Positions 44,210 through 52,539 of a stretch of DNA of 64,000 bases are shown here, one piece after another. A program made the position numbers and the translations under genes. Within the stretch, counting starts at the first letter, position 1. Each line of letters begins with the position of its first letter. The notes below the pieces were generated by a model. The model searched no databases and was not told where the DNA came from. It worked only from the letters and a program-made list of their open reading frames with translations. Origin of the DNA: Saccharothrix syringae (GTDB lineage: Bacteria; Actinomycetota; Actinomycetes; Mycobacteriales; Pseudonocardiaceae); assembly GCF_009498035.1 (NCBI RefSeq), contig NZ_CP034550.1, forward strand, positions 4,402,001 through 4,466,000, in the 5' to 3' direction.

Positions 44210-45031
44210 ATGCAGACACTCGACTCACCCGCCCTGGCACCGACCTCCCCGGACTGGCGGGTGGTGTGGTCGGACGACTTCACCGGCCCGGAGGGCGCCC
44301 CGCTCGACCACGACAAGTGGCGCGTCGTCACCGGCAAGCCGTGGGGCGCGGGCCTGGAGACCTACGCCGACGACACCACCCGGCTCAGCCTCGACGGCCG
44401 CGGCCGGCTGCGGATGACCGCCACCCACACGCCCGAGGACGGCTACGTCTCGGCGTGGATCGAAACCCTCCGCGAGGACTTCCTCCCCGAGCCCGGCGGC
44501 GCGCTGCGCGTGCGGGCCCGCGTGCGCACGGCCCCCGGCCTCGGCCTGGACTGCGCCATGTTCGCGTGGGCCGAGCACATGCGGCACCTGGGCGACACCG
44601 AGCCGCTGCAGGGCTGGTACCGCTCCGGCGAGATCGACGTGTTCGAGGTGGTCAACACCGCGCCCGCCGACGTGTACGGCGTCGTGCACTCCCCGGAGTG
44701 CCACCAGTTGCCGTCGCTGGGCATGGGCACGGCGTTCGCGAACCCGACCGGCGCGCCGCTGAGCGACGGCTTCCACACCTACACCCTGGTGTGGACCCGC
44801 GAGCCGGACTCGCTGACCTGGTACCTGGACGACACCCGGTACCTGCGGCTCACCCCCGAGGACACCACCCCGAAGGGCTGGCTGTTCGACCAGCGGGTGT
44901 TCTTCGGGCTGCTGATCGTGATCGGCAGCCCCGGCGGCCCGGTCCTGCCCGGCGAACCCGACCCCGCCGCGTTCCCCACCACGATGCTCGTCGACGAGGT
45001 CAGCATCGCCGAGCAGGGGCCGGGCCGGTGA
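44210..45031 (+). CDS. GH16-like protein, TrdE-type dehydratase candidate
   Basis: This 273-residue protein has the outline of glycoside hydrolase family 16. The catalytic motif reads E141-I-D143-V-F-E146, the ExDxxE form, inside GEIDVFEVVN. Trp-rich strands (WRVVWSDDF at the start, YTLVWTREPDSLTWYLDD late) are typical of the jelly-roll fold. No signal peptide is present, so it is cytoplasmic, unlike ordinary secreted glucanases. From memory, the tirandamycin homologue TrdE forms the C11-C12 double bond, an unusual dehydration for this family, and I infer the same job here. The ATG at 44210 follows AGAGGGACC. The gene lies 92 bases after the last PKS gene and its stop overlaps the next start (GTGA). 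Confidence 0.85.
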   Translation: MQTLDSPALAPTSPDWRVVWSDDFTGPEGAPLDHDKWRVVTGKPWGAGLETYADDTTRLSLDGRGRLRMTATHTPEDGYVSAWIETLREDFLPEPGGALRVRARVRTAPGLGLDCAMFAWAEHMRHLGDTEPLQGWYRSGEIDVFEVVNTAPADVYGVVHSPECHQLPSLGMGTAFANPTGAPLSDGFHTYTLVWTREPDSLTWYLDDTRYLRLTPEDTTPKGWLFDQRVFFGLLIVIGSPGGPVLPGEPDPAAFPTTMLVDEVSIAEQGPGR

Positions 45032-46491
45032 CCGGGGTGGCGGTACCGGCCACCGCCGTCGACGCCGCAGTGGCCGACCTGGTCGCGGACCCGTCCGGAG
45101 GGCTGTACGCGTCGACCTACGAGACCGGCAGGCTGGTCGCCCTCGTGCCCTGGCTGGCGGGCCACGACCGGCGGGTGGCGCACCTGCTCGACACCCAGCA
45201 CCCCGACGGCTCGTGGGACGGGCCGGGCGGCTTCGCGCTGGTGCCGACGCTCAGCGCGGTCGAGGCGCTGCTGTCGCTGGGGCGCGCCGACGTCGACGCC
45301 GCGGTGCGCCGCGGCCTGGGCGCCCTCGACCGCCTGCTGGCCGCCGCCGACCGCGACGGCCTGGCGGGCACGCTCATCCCGTTCCTGATCGTCCCGGCCC
45401 TGGTGGCCGACATCAACGCGCGGCTCGGCCGGGAACGGCTCGCCCAGCCCGCGGGCGCCGACACCGCCGCGCTGGCCGCCCTGCGCGACGGCGGCTGGCG
45501 CAACCCGGTGTCCGCGTTCTACCTGGAGATCGTGGGACCGGCCGCGGCCGGCTCGCCGGACGTGCCCCGGGCGGACGGGGTGGTGGGCTGCTCGGCCGCG
45601 GCCACCGCCGCCTGGCTCGGACCGGTCGAGCCCGCGCCGGGCGGACCCGGCGCCGGGTCCGCCCGGTTCCTCGCCGCCGCGCAGGCGATCCTCGGCGGCC
45701 CGGTCGCCGGCCTGACCTCGATGACCTTCTTCGAGCGGGCCTGGGCGCACCGGGCGCTGTCCTGGGCGGGCGTGCCGGCCGAGCGCACGGCCGCGCTGCT
45801 GGCCGGCCTGCCCGCCGACCCCGGCGCGGGCGACGTGCCCGCCGCGCCCGGCTTCGCCCCGGACTCCGAGTCGTCGGCGCTGCTGCTGCTGGCCGCCGCG
45901 GACCGGGACGGCGCCATCGCCGAACCCGCCGGCCTGTGGGCCTACGACCGCGGCACCCACTTCCTCACCACGGTCCCGGTCGGCGCCCCGTCGGTGATCA
46001 CCAACGCCCGGGTGCTGGAGGCGCTGGACCGCTACCGCCGGCAGGGCCCGGCCGACGCGGACCGCTACGCCGACGCGGTCGGGCGGCTCACCCGCCACCT
46101 GCTGGACCAGCAGGCGCCCGACGGCTCGTGGCAGGACCGCTGGCACGTGTCGCCGCACTACGCCACCACCTCCTGCGCCCTGGCGCTGCACGCCGCCGGG
46201 GTGGCCGGGCCGGTGGCCCGCGCGGCGGACTGGACGCGTGCCGCGCAGCGCCCGGACGGCTCCTGGGGGCGGTGGACCGGGACGGCCGAGGAGACGGCCT
46301 ACGCGCTGATGCTGCTGATGTCGGTGCCCGGCGACCCGGAGCCGGTCGCCCGGGGCCTGGCGTTCCTGCGCGGCGCGGACCCGACCGACCCGCACCCGCC
46401 GCTGTGGGTGGGCAAGGACCTCTACGCGCCGGTGAACCTCGTCCGCGCCGCCGTGCTCGCCGTGCTCGCGAAGGGGGAGGGGCGCCCGTGA
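45028..46491 (+). CDS. Class II terpene cyclase-like (alpha/alpha-barrel) protein with altered DxDD motif
   Basis: This 487-residue protein starts at GTG 45028 with a four-base overlap. It resembles squalene-hopene and labdane-type cyclases: repeats like the QW motif occur at about 53-62 (QHPDGSWDG), 362 (QQAPDGSWQDRW) and 406 (AQRPDGSWGRW). Where class II cyclases carry the acid motif DxDDTA, this protein has D279-S-E281-S-S-A, so the central catalytic Asp is Glu and the last Asp is Ser. A normal isoprenoid protonation role is therefore doubtful. It is coupled to the GH16-like gene and to the P450 gene on both sides. It is thus a candidate for acid-catalysed closure of the bicyclic ketal or another ring step. 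The fold assignment is fairly firm; the function is inference. Confidence 0.75.
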   Translation: MTGVAVPATAVDAAVADLVADPSGGLYASTYETGRLVALVPWLAGHDRRVAHLLDTQHPDGSWDGPGGFALVPTLSAVEALLSLGRADVDAAVRRGLGALDRLLAAADRDGLAGTLIPFLIVPALVADINARLGRERLAQPAGADTAALAALRDGGWRNPVSAFYLEIVGPAAAGSPDVPRADGVVGCSAAATAAWLGPVEPAPGGPGAGSARFLAAAQAILGGPVAGLTSMTFFERAWAHRALSWAGVPAERTAALLAGLPADPGAGDVPAAPGFAPDSESSALLLLAAADRDGAIAEPAGLWAYDRGTHFLTTVPVGAPSVITNARVLEALDRYRRQGPADADRYADAVGRLTRHLLDQQAPDGSWQDRWHVSPHYATTSCALALHAAGVAGPVARAADWTRAAQRPDGSWGRWTGTAEETAYALMLLMSVPGDPEPVARGLAFLRGADPTDPHPPLWVGKDLYAPVNLVRAAVLAVLAKGEGRP

Positions 46492-47690
46492 CGGCCGTGT
46501 CCACCGCGACGCCATACCCGTTCGGCCCGACCGAGGCCCTCGACGTGGACCCGCGCTGCCCGGTCCTGCGCCGGGAGGCGCCGGTCAGCCGGATCAGCCT
46601 GCCCTACGGCGGGCAGGCGTGGCTCGCCGTGCGGCACGCCGAGGTCCGGCAGGTGCTGTCGGACCCGCGGTTCAGCCGCGCCGCCCTGCTGGGCGCCGAC
46701 GTGCCGCGCACCACGCCGCGGGTGCTGACCGACCCGACGATCCTGACCACGGACCCGCCGCGGCACACCAGGCTGCGCCGGCTGGTGTCCGGCGCGTTCA
46801 CCCCGCGCCGGGTGGAGGCGCTGCGCCCCGCGGCCGCGCGGCTGGCGGACGGGCTGGTGGCGGCGCTGGCGGAGGCCGGGCCGCCGGCCGACCTGGTGGC
46901 CGGGCTGGCCCGACCGCTGCCGAGCAGGATCATGTCGGACCTGCTCGGCGTGCCGTACGAGGACCACGACCGCTTCTTCGGCTGGGCGGACGTCGTCGTC
47001 GGCGGACCGGGCGTCGACCCGGCGGAGATCGCGTCCGCCTTCGCCGGGCTCAAGGACTACCTGGCCGGCCTGGTCGCCGCCCGGCGGGCCGCCCCGTCGG
47101 ACGACCTCATCGGCGTGCTGGTGGCCGCGCGCGACGAGGGCGACGAGCGGCTGACCGAGGAGGAGCTGGTCGTCTTCGGCGTCACCCTGCTGCTGGCCGG
47201 GCTGGAGACCACGGCCAACCAGATCGGCAACTTCGCCTACCACCTGCTGGTGCGGCCGGGGCGGTACGCCGCGCTGGCCGCCGACCCGGCCGGGGTGCCC
47301 GCCGCGGTCGAGGAGCTGCTGCGCTACACCCCGATCGCGACCACCGCGGGGTTCACCCGGGTGGCCACCGAGGACGTGGAGCTGGGCGGGGTCGCGGTGC
47401 GGGCGGGCGAGGCCGTGCTGGTCGACCTGGACTCGGCCAACCGCGACGAGGACGTGTTCGCCGGGGCGGAGGAGCTGCGCCTGGACCGCGCGGACAACCC
47501 GCACCTGGCGTTCGGGCACGGGCCGCACTACTGCCTGGGCGCCGGGCTGGCCCGGCTGGAGCTCGACGTGGCGCTGCGGGCCCTGCTGGGCGGGTTCCCG
47601 ACCCTGCGGCTCGCGGTACCGGCGGCGGACCTGCGGTGGCACACCGCCAAGGTCGTCCGCGGGCTGGTGGAGCTGCCGGTCGCCTGGTGA
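46488..47690 (+). CDS. Cytochrome P450, pathway oxidase
   Basis: This 400-residue bacterial class I P450 shows the I-helix motif AGLETT near 237-242, the ExxR of the K-helix (EELLR, about 275-278) and the heme loop from F342 (FGHGPHYCLG) with the heme ligand Cys349. GTG at 46488 overlaps the preceding stop by four bases, with AGGGGGAGG upstream, so it is translated with the cyclase-like gene. In the tirandamycin and nocamycin pathways, as I recall them, P450s hydroxylate and epoxidise the C10-C12 part of the ketal. This enzyme is expected to act on the same region. It needs a ferredoxin and reductase that are not encoded nearby. The exact position oxidised cannot be read from the sequence. 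Confidence 0.9.
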   Translation: MTAVSTATPYPFGPTEALDVDPRCPVLRREAPVSRISLPYGGQAWLAVRHAEVRQVLSDPRFSRAALLGADVPRTTPRVLTDPTILTTDPPRHTRLRRLVSGAFTPRRVEALRPAAARLADGLVAALAEAGPPADLVAGLARPLPSRIMSDLLGVPYEDHDRFFGWADVVVGGPGVDPAEIASAFAGLKDYLAGLVAARRAAPSDDLIGVLVAARDEGDERLTEEELVVFGVTLLLAGLETTANQIGNFAYHLLVRPGRYAALAADPAGVPAAVEELLRYTPIATTAGFTRVATEDVELGGVAVRAGEAVLVDLDSANRDEDVFAGAEELRLDRADNPHLAFGHGPHYCLGAGLARLELDVALRALLGGFPTLRLAVPAADLRWHTAKVVRGLVELPVAW

Positions 47691-47711
47691 GGTGCCACCG
47701 GGTCCCCGGGT

Positions 47712-47743
47712 CCGGTGAGCTGGTGGCCCGGTGAGCTGGTGGC
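47712..47743 (+). repeat. Two tandem 16-bp repeats downstream of the P450 gene
   Basis: The unit CCGGTGAGCTGGTGGC occurs twice head to tail (47712-47727 and 47728-47743) and a third, broken copy follows. The same words recur in the hairpin at 47774-47811, which suggests that the terminator and repeats arose by slippage. Confidence 0.8.
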
Positions 47744-47773
47744 CCGGTGGGACGGGGCCTGATGTCCCGGTGG

Positions 47774-47811
47774 CCGGTGGCCCGGTGAGCCCCAGCTCAC
47801 CGGGCCACCGG
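47774..47811. terminator. Strong bidirectional hairpin between P450 and MFS genes
   Basis: The arms CCGGTGGCCCGGTGAGC (47774-47790) and the exact reverse complement (47795-47811) form a perfect 17-bp stem with a CCCA loop. No U-tract follows, as is usual in actinomycetes. It sits between convergent transcripts and probably ends both. Confidence 0.75.
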
Positions 47812-47935
47812 TGCCCGCGGCGCGGTGGGGGGTCCGGGCTCGCGGGCCTCCCGGGGGCCCGGTGGCGAACGGAGGCCGACGTCCCACCGCGGGCCCCGTC
47901 CGCCGTTCCGGGGCGTTCCCCCGGACGTCGCGCGC

Positions 47936-49567
47936 CTAACCGACCTCGGCCCCCACCGGCTGCCCGGCCCGCGCGGGGGCCGGTGCCGACTTGCCCCTGG
48001 CGAACAGGCAGCACACGGCGCCCAGCAGCACCGCGGTGATCGGCAGGACCATCGACGAGTGCATGGCCCCGACGAAGCCGTCGGCGAAGACCGCCCGGGC
48101 CGCGGCCGCGACCTGCTCGGCCACGGCGGGGGAGGCGCCGCTCGGCACCGGCACCGCGGTGCCCGCCTGGAGCTCGGCGAACTCCACGCCCCGGTCCGCC
48201 GCCCGGCGCACCCCGTCGACGAACTCGTCGCGCACCCCGGCGGGCAGGTCCGCGGCGGCGGTGGCCGCCCGCGCGCCGAGGTCGGCGACCAACTGGTTCT
48301 GCAGCAGCACGCCGAAGCCCGCGGTGCCCAGCACCGCCCCGACCTGCCGGGTCGCGTTGAGCACGCCCGAGGCGGCGCCCGCCATCACCGGCCGCACCCC
48401 GTGCATCGCGACCGTGGTCAGCGGTGCGAACGTCAGGCCGAGGCCGACGCCCATCACCACCATGCTCGGCAGCAGGGCCCACACGGAGCTGTCCGGCCGG
48501 GTGGTCAGCGCGAACAGCAGCAGGCCCAGGCCGAACACCAGCAGGCCGGTGAACACGATCGGCTTGCCGCCGACGCGGTCGCTCAGCCGGCCCGCCCACG
48601 GGCCGATGACCACCGAGATCGCCGACATCGGCGCGCTCACCAGGCCGGCGACCAGCGCGGACAGGCCCAGCACCGACTGCGCGTAGAGCTGGAAGCCGAT
48701 CGCCATGCTCATGATGCCGATCGACAGCGCGATCGCGCCGAGGTTCATCAGGGCGAAGTCGCGGGTCCGCAGCAGGTCGAACGGCACCATCGGCGCCCGC
48801 CCGCCGGGCCTGCGCTGCGCCAGTGCGAACGCCACCAGCAGGACCACCCCGACCACCAGCAGCAGGGGGATGCTGACGAAGGACCACACGGACCCCCAGT
48901 CGTAGCGCTGCCCCTCCTGCAGGCCGAAGGTCAGCAGCGCCAGGCCGGCGGTCACCAGCACCGCACCGCGCACGTCGAACCGGCCCGTGCGCGGTGGTTT
49001 CGCCCCGGCCGGGATGATCATCGGGGCGAACACCAGCACCAGCAGGCCCAGCGGCACGTTGATGGTGAAGATCCACCGCCAGTCCAGCGCGCTGACCAGC
49101 AGGCCGCCCAGCGGCGGCCCGGTGACCGTGGCGACACCGGCCACCGCGCCCCACACGCCCAGCGCCGCACCGCGCCGCTCCGGCGGGAACACCGCGATGA
49201 CGATGGCCATGGTCTGCGGGACCAGCAGGGCGGCCCCCAGGCCCTGCACGACGCGCGCCGCGATCAGCTGCCCGGCGTCCTGCGACAGCCCGCACGCCAG
49301 CGAGGCGGCGGTGAAGACCGCGACGCCGGCGAGGTAGGTGTTGCGCTTGCCCAGCAGGTCGCCGAGCCTGCCCCCGGTGATCAGGAAGACGGCCAGCACC
49401 AGCACGTAGGCGTTGCTGACCCACAGCACCTCGTTGTAGGTCACGCCCAGGCCGGTCACGATGTCCGGGATCGCGACCCCGACCACCGTCGTGTCCAGCA
49501 GGGTCATGAAGAAGCCGGCGCACAGGGCGACCAGCACGGCCCACGGGTTGCCCCGCAGTTTGCTCAT
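47936..49567 (-). CDS. MFS drug exporter, DHA2 (14-TMS) family
   Basis: This 543-residue membrane protein is of the EmrB/QacA type. It starts with a short cytoplasmic tail and then the first helix with LDTTVVGVAIPD (motif D1). GRLGDLLGKR follows as motif A, GLGAALLVPQ as motif B and GPPLGGLLV as the antiporter motif C. Multiple further hydrophobic helices follow, and a large periplasmic-type loop before the last helix is usual for 14-TMS members. Its ATG overlaps the stop of the PadR gene by four bases (ATGA), so the pair is one operon. The likely role is proton-driven export of the tetramic acid antibiotic, under PadR control. The substrate is inferred only from position. Confidence 0.88.
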   Translation of the reverse strand: MSKLRGNPWAVLVALCAGFFMTLLDTTVVGVAIPDIVTGLGVTYNEVLWVSNAYVLVLAVFLITGGRLGDLLGKRNTYLAGVAVFTAASLACGLSQDAGQLIAARVVQGLGAALLVPQTMAIVIAVFPPERRGAALGVWGAVAGVATVTGPPLGGLLVSALDWRWIFTINVPLGLLVLVFAPMIIPAGAKPPRTGRFDVRGAVLVTAGLALLTFGLQEGQRYDWGSVWSFVSIPLLLVVGVVLLVAFALAQRRPGGRAPMVPFDLLRTRDFALMNLGAIALSIGIMSMAIGFQLYAQSVLGLSALVAGLVSAPMSAISVVIGPWAGRLSDRVGGKPIVFTGLLVFGLGLLLFALTTRPDSSVWALLPSMVVMGVGLGLTFAPLTTVAMHGVRPVMAGAASGVLNATRQVGAVLGTAGFGVLLQNQLVADLGARAATAAADLPAGVRDEFVDGVRRAADRGVEFAELQAGTAVPVPSGASPAVAEQVAAAARAVFADGFVGAMHSSMVLPITAVLLGAVCCLFARGKSAPAPARAGQPVGAEVG

Positions 49568-50157
49568 CGATCCACTTCCTGCTCGGTGCCGCCGGGGACG
49601 GGCTGCCAGCGCAGCCGCCCGGCGCGGATGTCGTCGACCAGCGAGCGGGTCAGGTCCAGGTCCGCGCGCAGGTGGGCCTGCATGTACCGCATCTCGACCA
49701 GGGCGACCGGCGGCAGCCCGCGCTTGACCAGGGCGTCGTACCCCGTTTGCGACGCCGCCAGCTCGGCCTCCAGCAGCACGCAGCGCTGCTCCAGCTGCCC
49801 TGCCGCGTCCTCCATGGGCAGCAGCGACATGAAGGCCAGTGCCGCGCAGTACCCCGGGTACTCCGGTGCCGGGGTGGACAGCAGCCCGCGCAGCCGGTCC
49901 AGGGCCACCTCGCGGCCCGCGTCGGTGATCGCGTAGACGGTGCGCTCCGGTCGCCTGCCCTCCTTGGTGGTCTCCACGCCGCGGACGTACTCGGCTTTCG
50001 TCAGCGCCTCCACCGTGTGGTACAGGGCGCCGTGCGTGACCTTGATGATCCGGTCGAGCCCCTCCTCGCGCATCCGCTGCCGCATTTCGTAGGGGTGTTG
50101 CGGTCGTTCGGCCAGCAGCCTCAGCACCGCGAGCCCCAGTGACGTGATGCCGCGCAT
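49564..50157 (-). CDS. PadR-family transcriptional repressor
   Basis: This 197-residue regulator has an N-terminal winged helix of the PadR type (LGLAVLRLLAERPQHPYEM, then VTHGALYHTVEALTKAEYV) and a C-terminal helical dimerisation region. I chose ATG 50157, which follows GAGAGGAGG. A longer reading from 50193 would begin inside a palindrome that looks like the operator. PadR proteins commonly repress an adjacent multidrug exporter and release DNA when they bind the drug. The four-base overlap with the MFS gene downstream fits that arrangement. It may also act elsewhere in the cluster, since it is the only regulator close to the biosynthetic genes. Confidence 0.88.
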   Translation of the reverse strand: MRGITSLGLAVLRLLAERPQHPYEMRQRMREEGLDRIIKVTHGALYHTVEALTKAEYVRGVETTKEGRRPERTVYAITDAGREVALDRLRGLLSTPAPEYPGYCAALAFMSLLPMEDAAGQLEQRCVLLEAELAASQTGYDALVKRGLPPVALVEMRYMQAHLRADLDLTRSLVDDIRAGRLRWQPVPGGTEQEVDR

Positions 50158-50181
50158 CCCTCTCCTCTCGCTAGCCCGGTT

Positions 50182-50205
50182 AGAATAGTCCATGTGAACT
50201 ATTCT
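50182..50205 (-). promoter_or_regulatory. Palindromic operator candidate for PadR (promoter overlap)
   Basis: The arms AGAATAGT (50182-50189) and ACTATTCT (50198-50205) are exact reverse complements around an 8-bp spacer. On the minus strand TATTCT within it can serve as a -10 box ending about 25 bases before the start. A repressor bound here would block transcription of the PadR-MFS operon. The AT-rich palindrome stands out from the GC-rich surroundings. Confidence 0.65.
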
Positions 50206-50242
50206 GTTTTCACTGGGAGTCGCGAGGGTTCGGGTAGCAGCG

Positions 50243-50295
50243 CTGAACTGCGCGTTCAGGCGTGACGTCGCTTCGGCGGGCCGCTCGGGGAGCGG
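50243..50295. terminator. Small inverted repeats downstream of helD
   Basis: CTGAAC-TGCGC-GTTCAG (50243-50259) and CCGCT-CGGGG-AGCGG (50281-50295) could form short hairpins after the helD stop. They are weak; a role as terminator, or the first as an operator, is only possible. Confidence 0.35.
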
Positions 50296-50299
50296 TGGG

Positions 50300-52441
50300 T
50301 CAGACCAGGGCGGGTTGCTGCGCCAGGGGAGCGGGCAGCGGTTCGGAGTGGACGACGTGGAGTTCGCTGACGGCCCGGGTCAGGGCGACGTAGAGGCGTT
50401 GGAGGCCGCGCTCCTCGGCCGCCACGATCGCCATCGGCTCGACGACGACCACGGTGTCGAACTCCAGGCCCTTGCCGAGGCTGACCGGGACGAGGTTGAG
50501 GCGTTCGGCCTCCATGTCCACGTCGTCGTCGCCCAGCACGACGTGGGGCACGTCGTGGTCGGCCAGGGCCCGGTGCAGGGCGGGGACGTGCTCGTCGGCG
50601 GCGATGAGGCCGATCGAGCCCTCCCCCTCCAGGGCGGTGAGGCAGATCCCGACGACGGTGGCGGTCCGGTCGCGGGGTGTGGTCCCGGTGACGTGGAGGG
50701 CGTCGGCGGTGTGGCGGAACGAGGCCGGCCCGGCCAGGCCCGGCGCGATGTGGGGCAGGATGCGGGCGGCGAAGTCGATGATCTGGGCGGGCACGCGGTA
50801 GCCGCGGGTCAGCTCCTCGACGTGGCCGTCCGGGCGGCCGAGGTGCGCCAGGACCTCAGTCCAGTCCCGCACCGCGGACGGGCTGGTGGCCTGGGCCAGG
50901 TCGCCGAGGACGGTGCCGGAGCCCGCCAGCCGCCGGGCGATGGCGCGGAACTGCATGGGGCTGAGGTCCTGGGCCTCGTCGACGACGACGTGCCCGAGTC
51001 GGGCGGGGCGCTCGACCAGCGACCGGACCTCGTCGAGGAGGGCGAGGTCGAGGCTGGTCCACCGCATCGCCCTGGCGTTGCGCGGGCGGGGCGTGACCAG
51101 GACGGCGCGCTGCTCGTCGGGGGACAGTACGCCGTCCGCGGCGCGGGCCAGCTGCTCCTCGTCGGTGAGCAGCTCGAAGACCGCGCGGGCGGCGTCGATC
51201 GCGGGCCACATCCGCCCGACGGCGCGGTTGATCGCCCCGTTGCGGCGCAGCTGCGCCGAGGTGACGCTCGAATTGCCGGCCCGCTCCATCTGGCGCAGCA
51301 CGAGGTGCGCCAGGCGCGCGGCCAGCACCTCGCGGCCGGTGCCGTAATCGGTGCCGCGGTCGACGACGGCCGCCACCTCGTCGGCCAGCTCGTCGGGGAA
51401 CAGCCGCCACGTCCGGTGCTGGTGCTTGACCTCGACGGCCTCCTCCAGCGGTCGGATGCGCGCCCACAGGTGGCGGCGGAGGACCTCGGCCATCCGGACG
51501 TCGCCCTTCACCCGGGCCGCCGCCGGGTCGTCGACGCGCCCGACCGCGACGCCCGGGTCGATCAGCTCGTCGATGGTGGTCTGGGCGACCTGCACCTCGC
51601 CGAGCGCGGGCAGCACGTTGCGGATGTAGGACAGGAAGGACCGGTTGGGGCCGATGACGGCGACACCGCCGTCCTTGCGCAGCCGGTCCCGCTCGGCGTA
51701 GAGCAGGTAGGCCAGGCGGTGCAGGCCCACCGCGGTCTTGCCGGTGCCGGGTGCGCCCTGGACGCACAGCGTGCGGTCCAGCGGCGCGCGGACCAGGCTC
51801 ATCTGCTCGGGCTGGATGGTGGCGACGATGTCGCGCATGGGGCCCTTGCGCGGCCGCTCGATCTCCGCGGCCAGCAGGCCGCCCGCGCCGTCGGTGCCGA
51901 CGGCGCCGTCCGTCCCGGCCGGGCGGTCGACCGGCTCGTCCTCGAACGCGGTGAGGACGCCGTCGTGGTCGAAGCCGTAGCGGCGGCGGACCCGCACGCC
52001 CATCGGGTTGCGGCGGTCGGCCTCGTAGAAGGCGCGCGACAGGGCGGCGCGCCAGTCGATGACCATGGGCTCGCCGTCGTCGTCGCGCACACCGCGGCGG
52101 CCGACGTAGACGCGGTCCTCGGTGGGCGTGTGCGTGGGGCGGCCCTGGCGCCGGACCTCGTCGCCGGCGTCGTCGTAGATCTCGCGGGCCGGGTACTCCA
52201 GGCGGCCGAAGAACAGCGGCACGCCCTTCAGGTCGACCAACTCCTCCACGACCTGCCTGCGGAACTGGCGCAGCACGTGGTTGAAGTACTTGTCCACCAC
52301 GTCCTCGCCCTCGCCCGCACCCGTGTCCAGCATGGTGCGGACCTCGTCGCGCATGCGGGCGAGCTGGGCGCGGCAGGCGTCCATGTAGTCGCGTTCGGCG
52401 CGGATCTCGGGCTCGACCTGGCCCTCGTCGGACTCGTGCAT
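50300..52441 (-). CDS. helD: HelD-type superfamily I helicase, RNA polymerase-associated
   Basis: This 713-residue protein has an N-terminal coiled-coil region (about 1-70) and a split UvrD-like ATPase. Walker A is GAPGTGKTAVG. Motif II is VVVDEAQDLSP, then LGDLAQATSP (motif III), the GYR motif, LGKGLEFDTVVVV (motif V) and VALTRA (motif VI). This matches HelD, which binds RNA polymerase, pushes into its channels and frees it from DNA or bound inhibitors. Some actinobacterial members protect against rifamycins. I prefer ATG 52441 with GAGG upstream. A TTG at 52486 extends the frame but lies right on the TATACT promoter-like box. The gene sits beside a cluster whose product family inhibits RNA polymerase, and it diverges from a TetR gene. 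A self-resistance role is inference; HelD also occurs as an ordinary housekeeping factor. Confidence 0.88.
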   Translation of the reverse strand: MHESDEGQVEPEIRAERDYMDACRAQLARMRDEVRTMLDTGAGEGEDVVDKYFNHVLRQFRRQVVEELVDLKGVPLFFGRLEYPAREIYDDAGDEVRRQGRPTHTPTEDRVYVGRRGVRDDDGEPMVIDWRAALSRAFYEADRRNPMGVRVRRRYGFDHDGVLTAFEDEPVDRPAGTDGAVGTDGAGGLLAAEIERPRKGPMRDIVATIQPEQMSLVRAPLDRTLCVQGAPGTGKTAVGLHRLAYLLYAERDRLRKDGGVAVIGPNRSFLSYIRNVLPALGEVQVAQTTIDELIDPGVAVGRVDDPAAARVKGDVRMAEVLRRHLWARIRPLEEAVEVKHQHRTWRLFPDELADEVAAVVDRGTDYGTGREVLAARLAHLVLRQMERAGNSSVTSAQLRRNGAINRAVGRMWPAIDAARAVFELLTDEEQLARAADGVLSPDEQRAVLVTPRPRNARAMRWTSLDLALLDEVRSLVERPARLGHVVVDEAQDLSPMQFRAIARRLAGSGTVLGDLAQATSPSAVRDWTEVLAHLGRPDGHVEELTRGYRVPAQIIDFAARILPHIAPGLAGPASFRHTADALHVTGTTPRDRTATVVGICLTALEGEGSIGLIAADEHVPALHRALADHDVPHVVLGDDDVDMEAERLNLVPVSLGKGLEFDTVVVVEPMAIVAAEERGLQRLYVALTRAVSELHVVHSEPLPAPLAQQPALV

Positions 52442-52479
52442 GGGCTGGTGGACCTCACAGGAAGACAGAAGTCTTAACT

Positions 52480-52497
52480 CGGTCAAGTATACGACCG
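52480..52497. promoter_or_regulatory. Operator candidate between helD and tetR
   Basis: The inverted repeat CGGTC-N8-GACCG contains the palindrome GTATAC. It covers a TATACT -10-like box for helD and lies just upstream of the TetR promoter. A TetR dimer bound here could control both genes. Confidence 0.45.
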
Positions 52498-52504
52498 GGT
52501 CAAC

Positions 52505-52533
52505 TTGTTTACCGCGTAAGGCTCCACTACGCT
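52505..52533 (+). promoter_or_regulatory. Promoter of the leaderless tetR gene
   Basis: TTGTTT (52505-52510), a 17-base spacer and TACGCT (52528-52533) form a good vegetative-type promoter. The ATG at 52540 lies six bases after the -10 box and there is no Shine-Dalgarno sequence, so the transcript should start at or near the ATG. Confidence 0.65.
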
Positions 52534-52539
52534 GCTGAC

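Noticed and set aside
45028..46491. Assignment as a terpene synthase of a separate terpene cluster
   Set aside because: Start and stop overlaps with cluster genes on both sides and the broken acid motif favour a role in the polyketide pathway. The isoprenoid genes lie 9 kb away.
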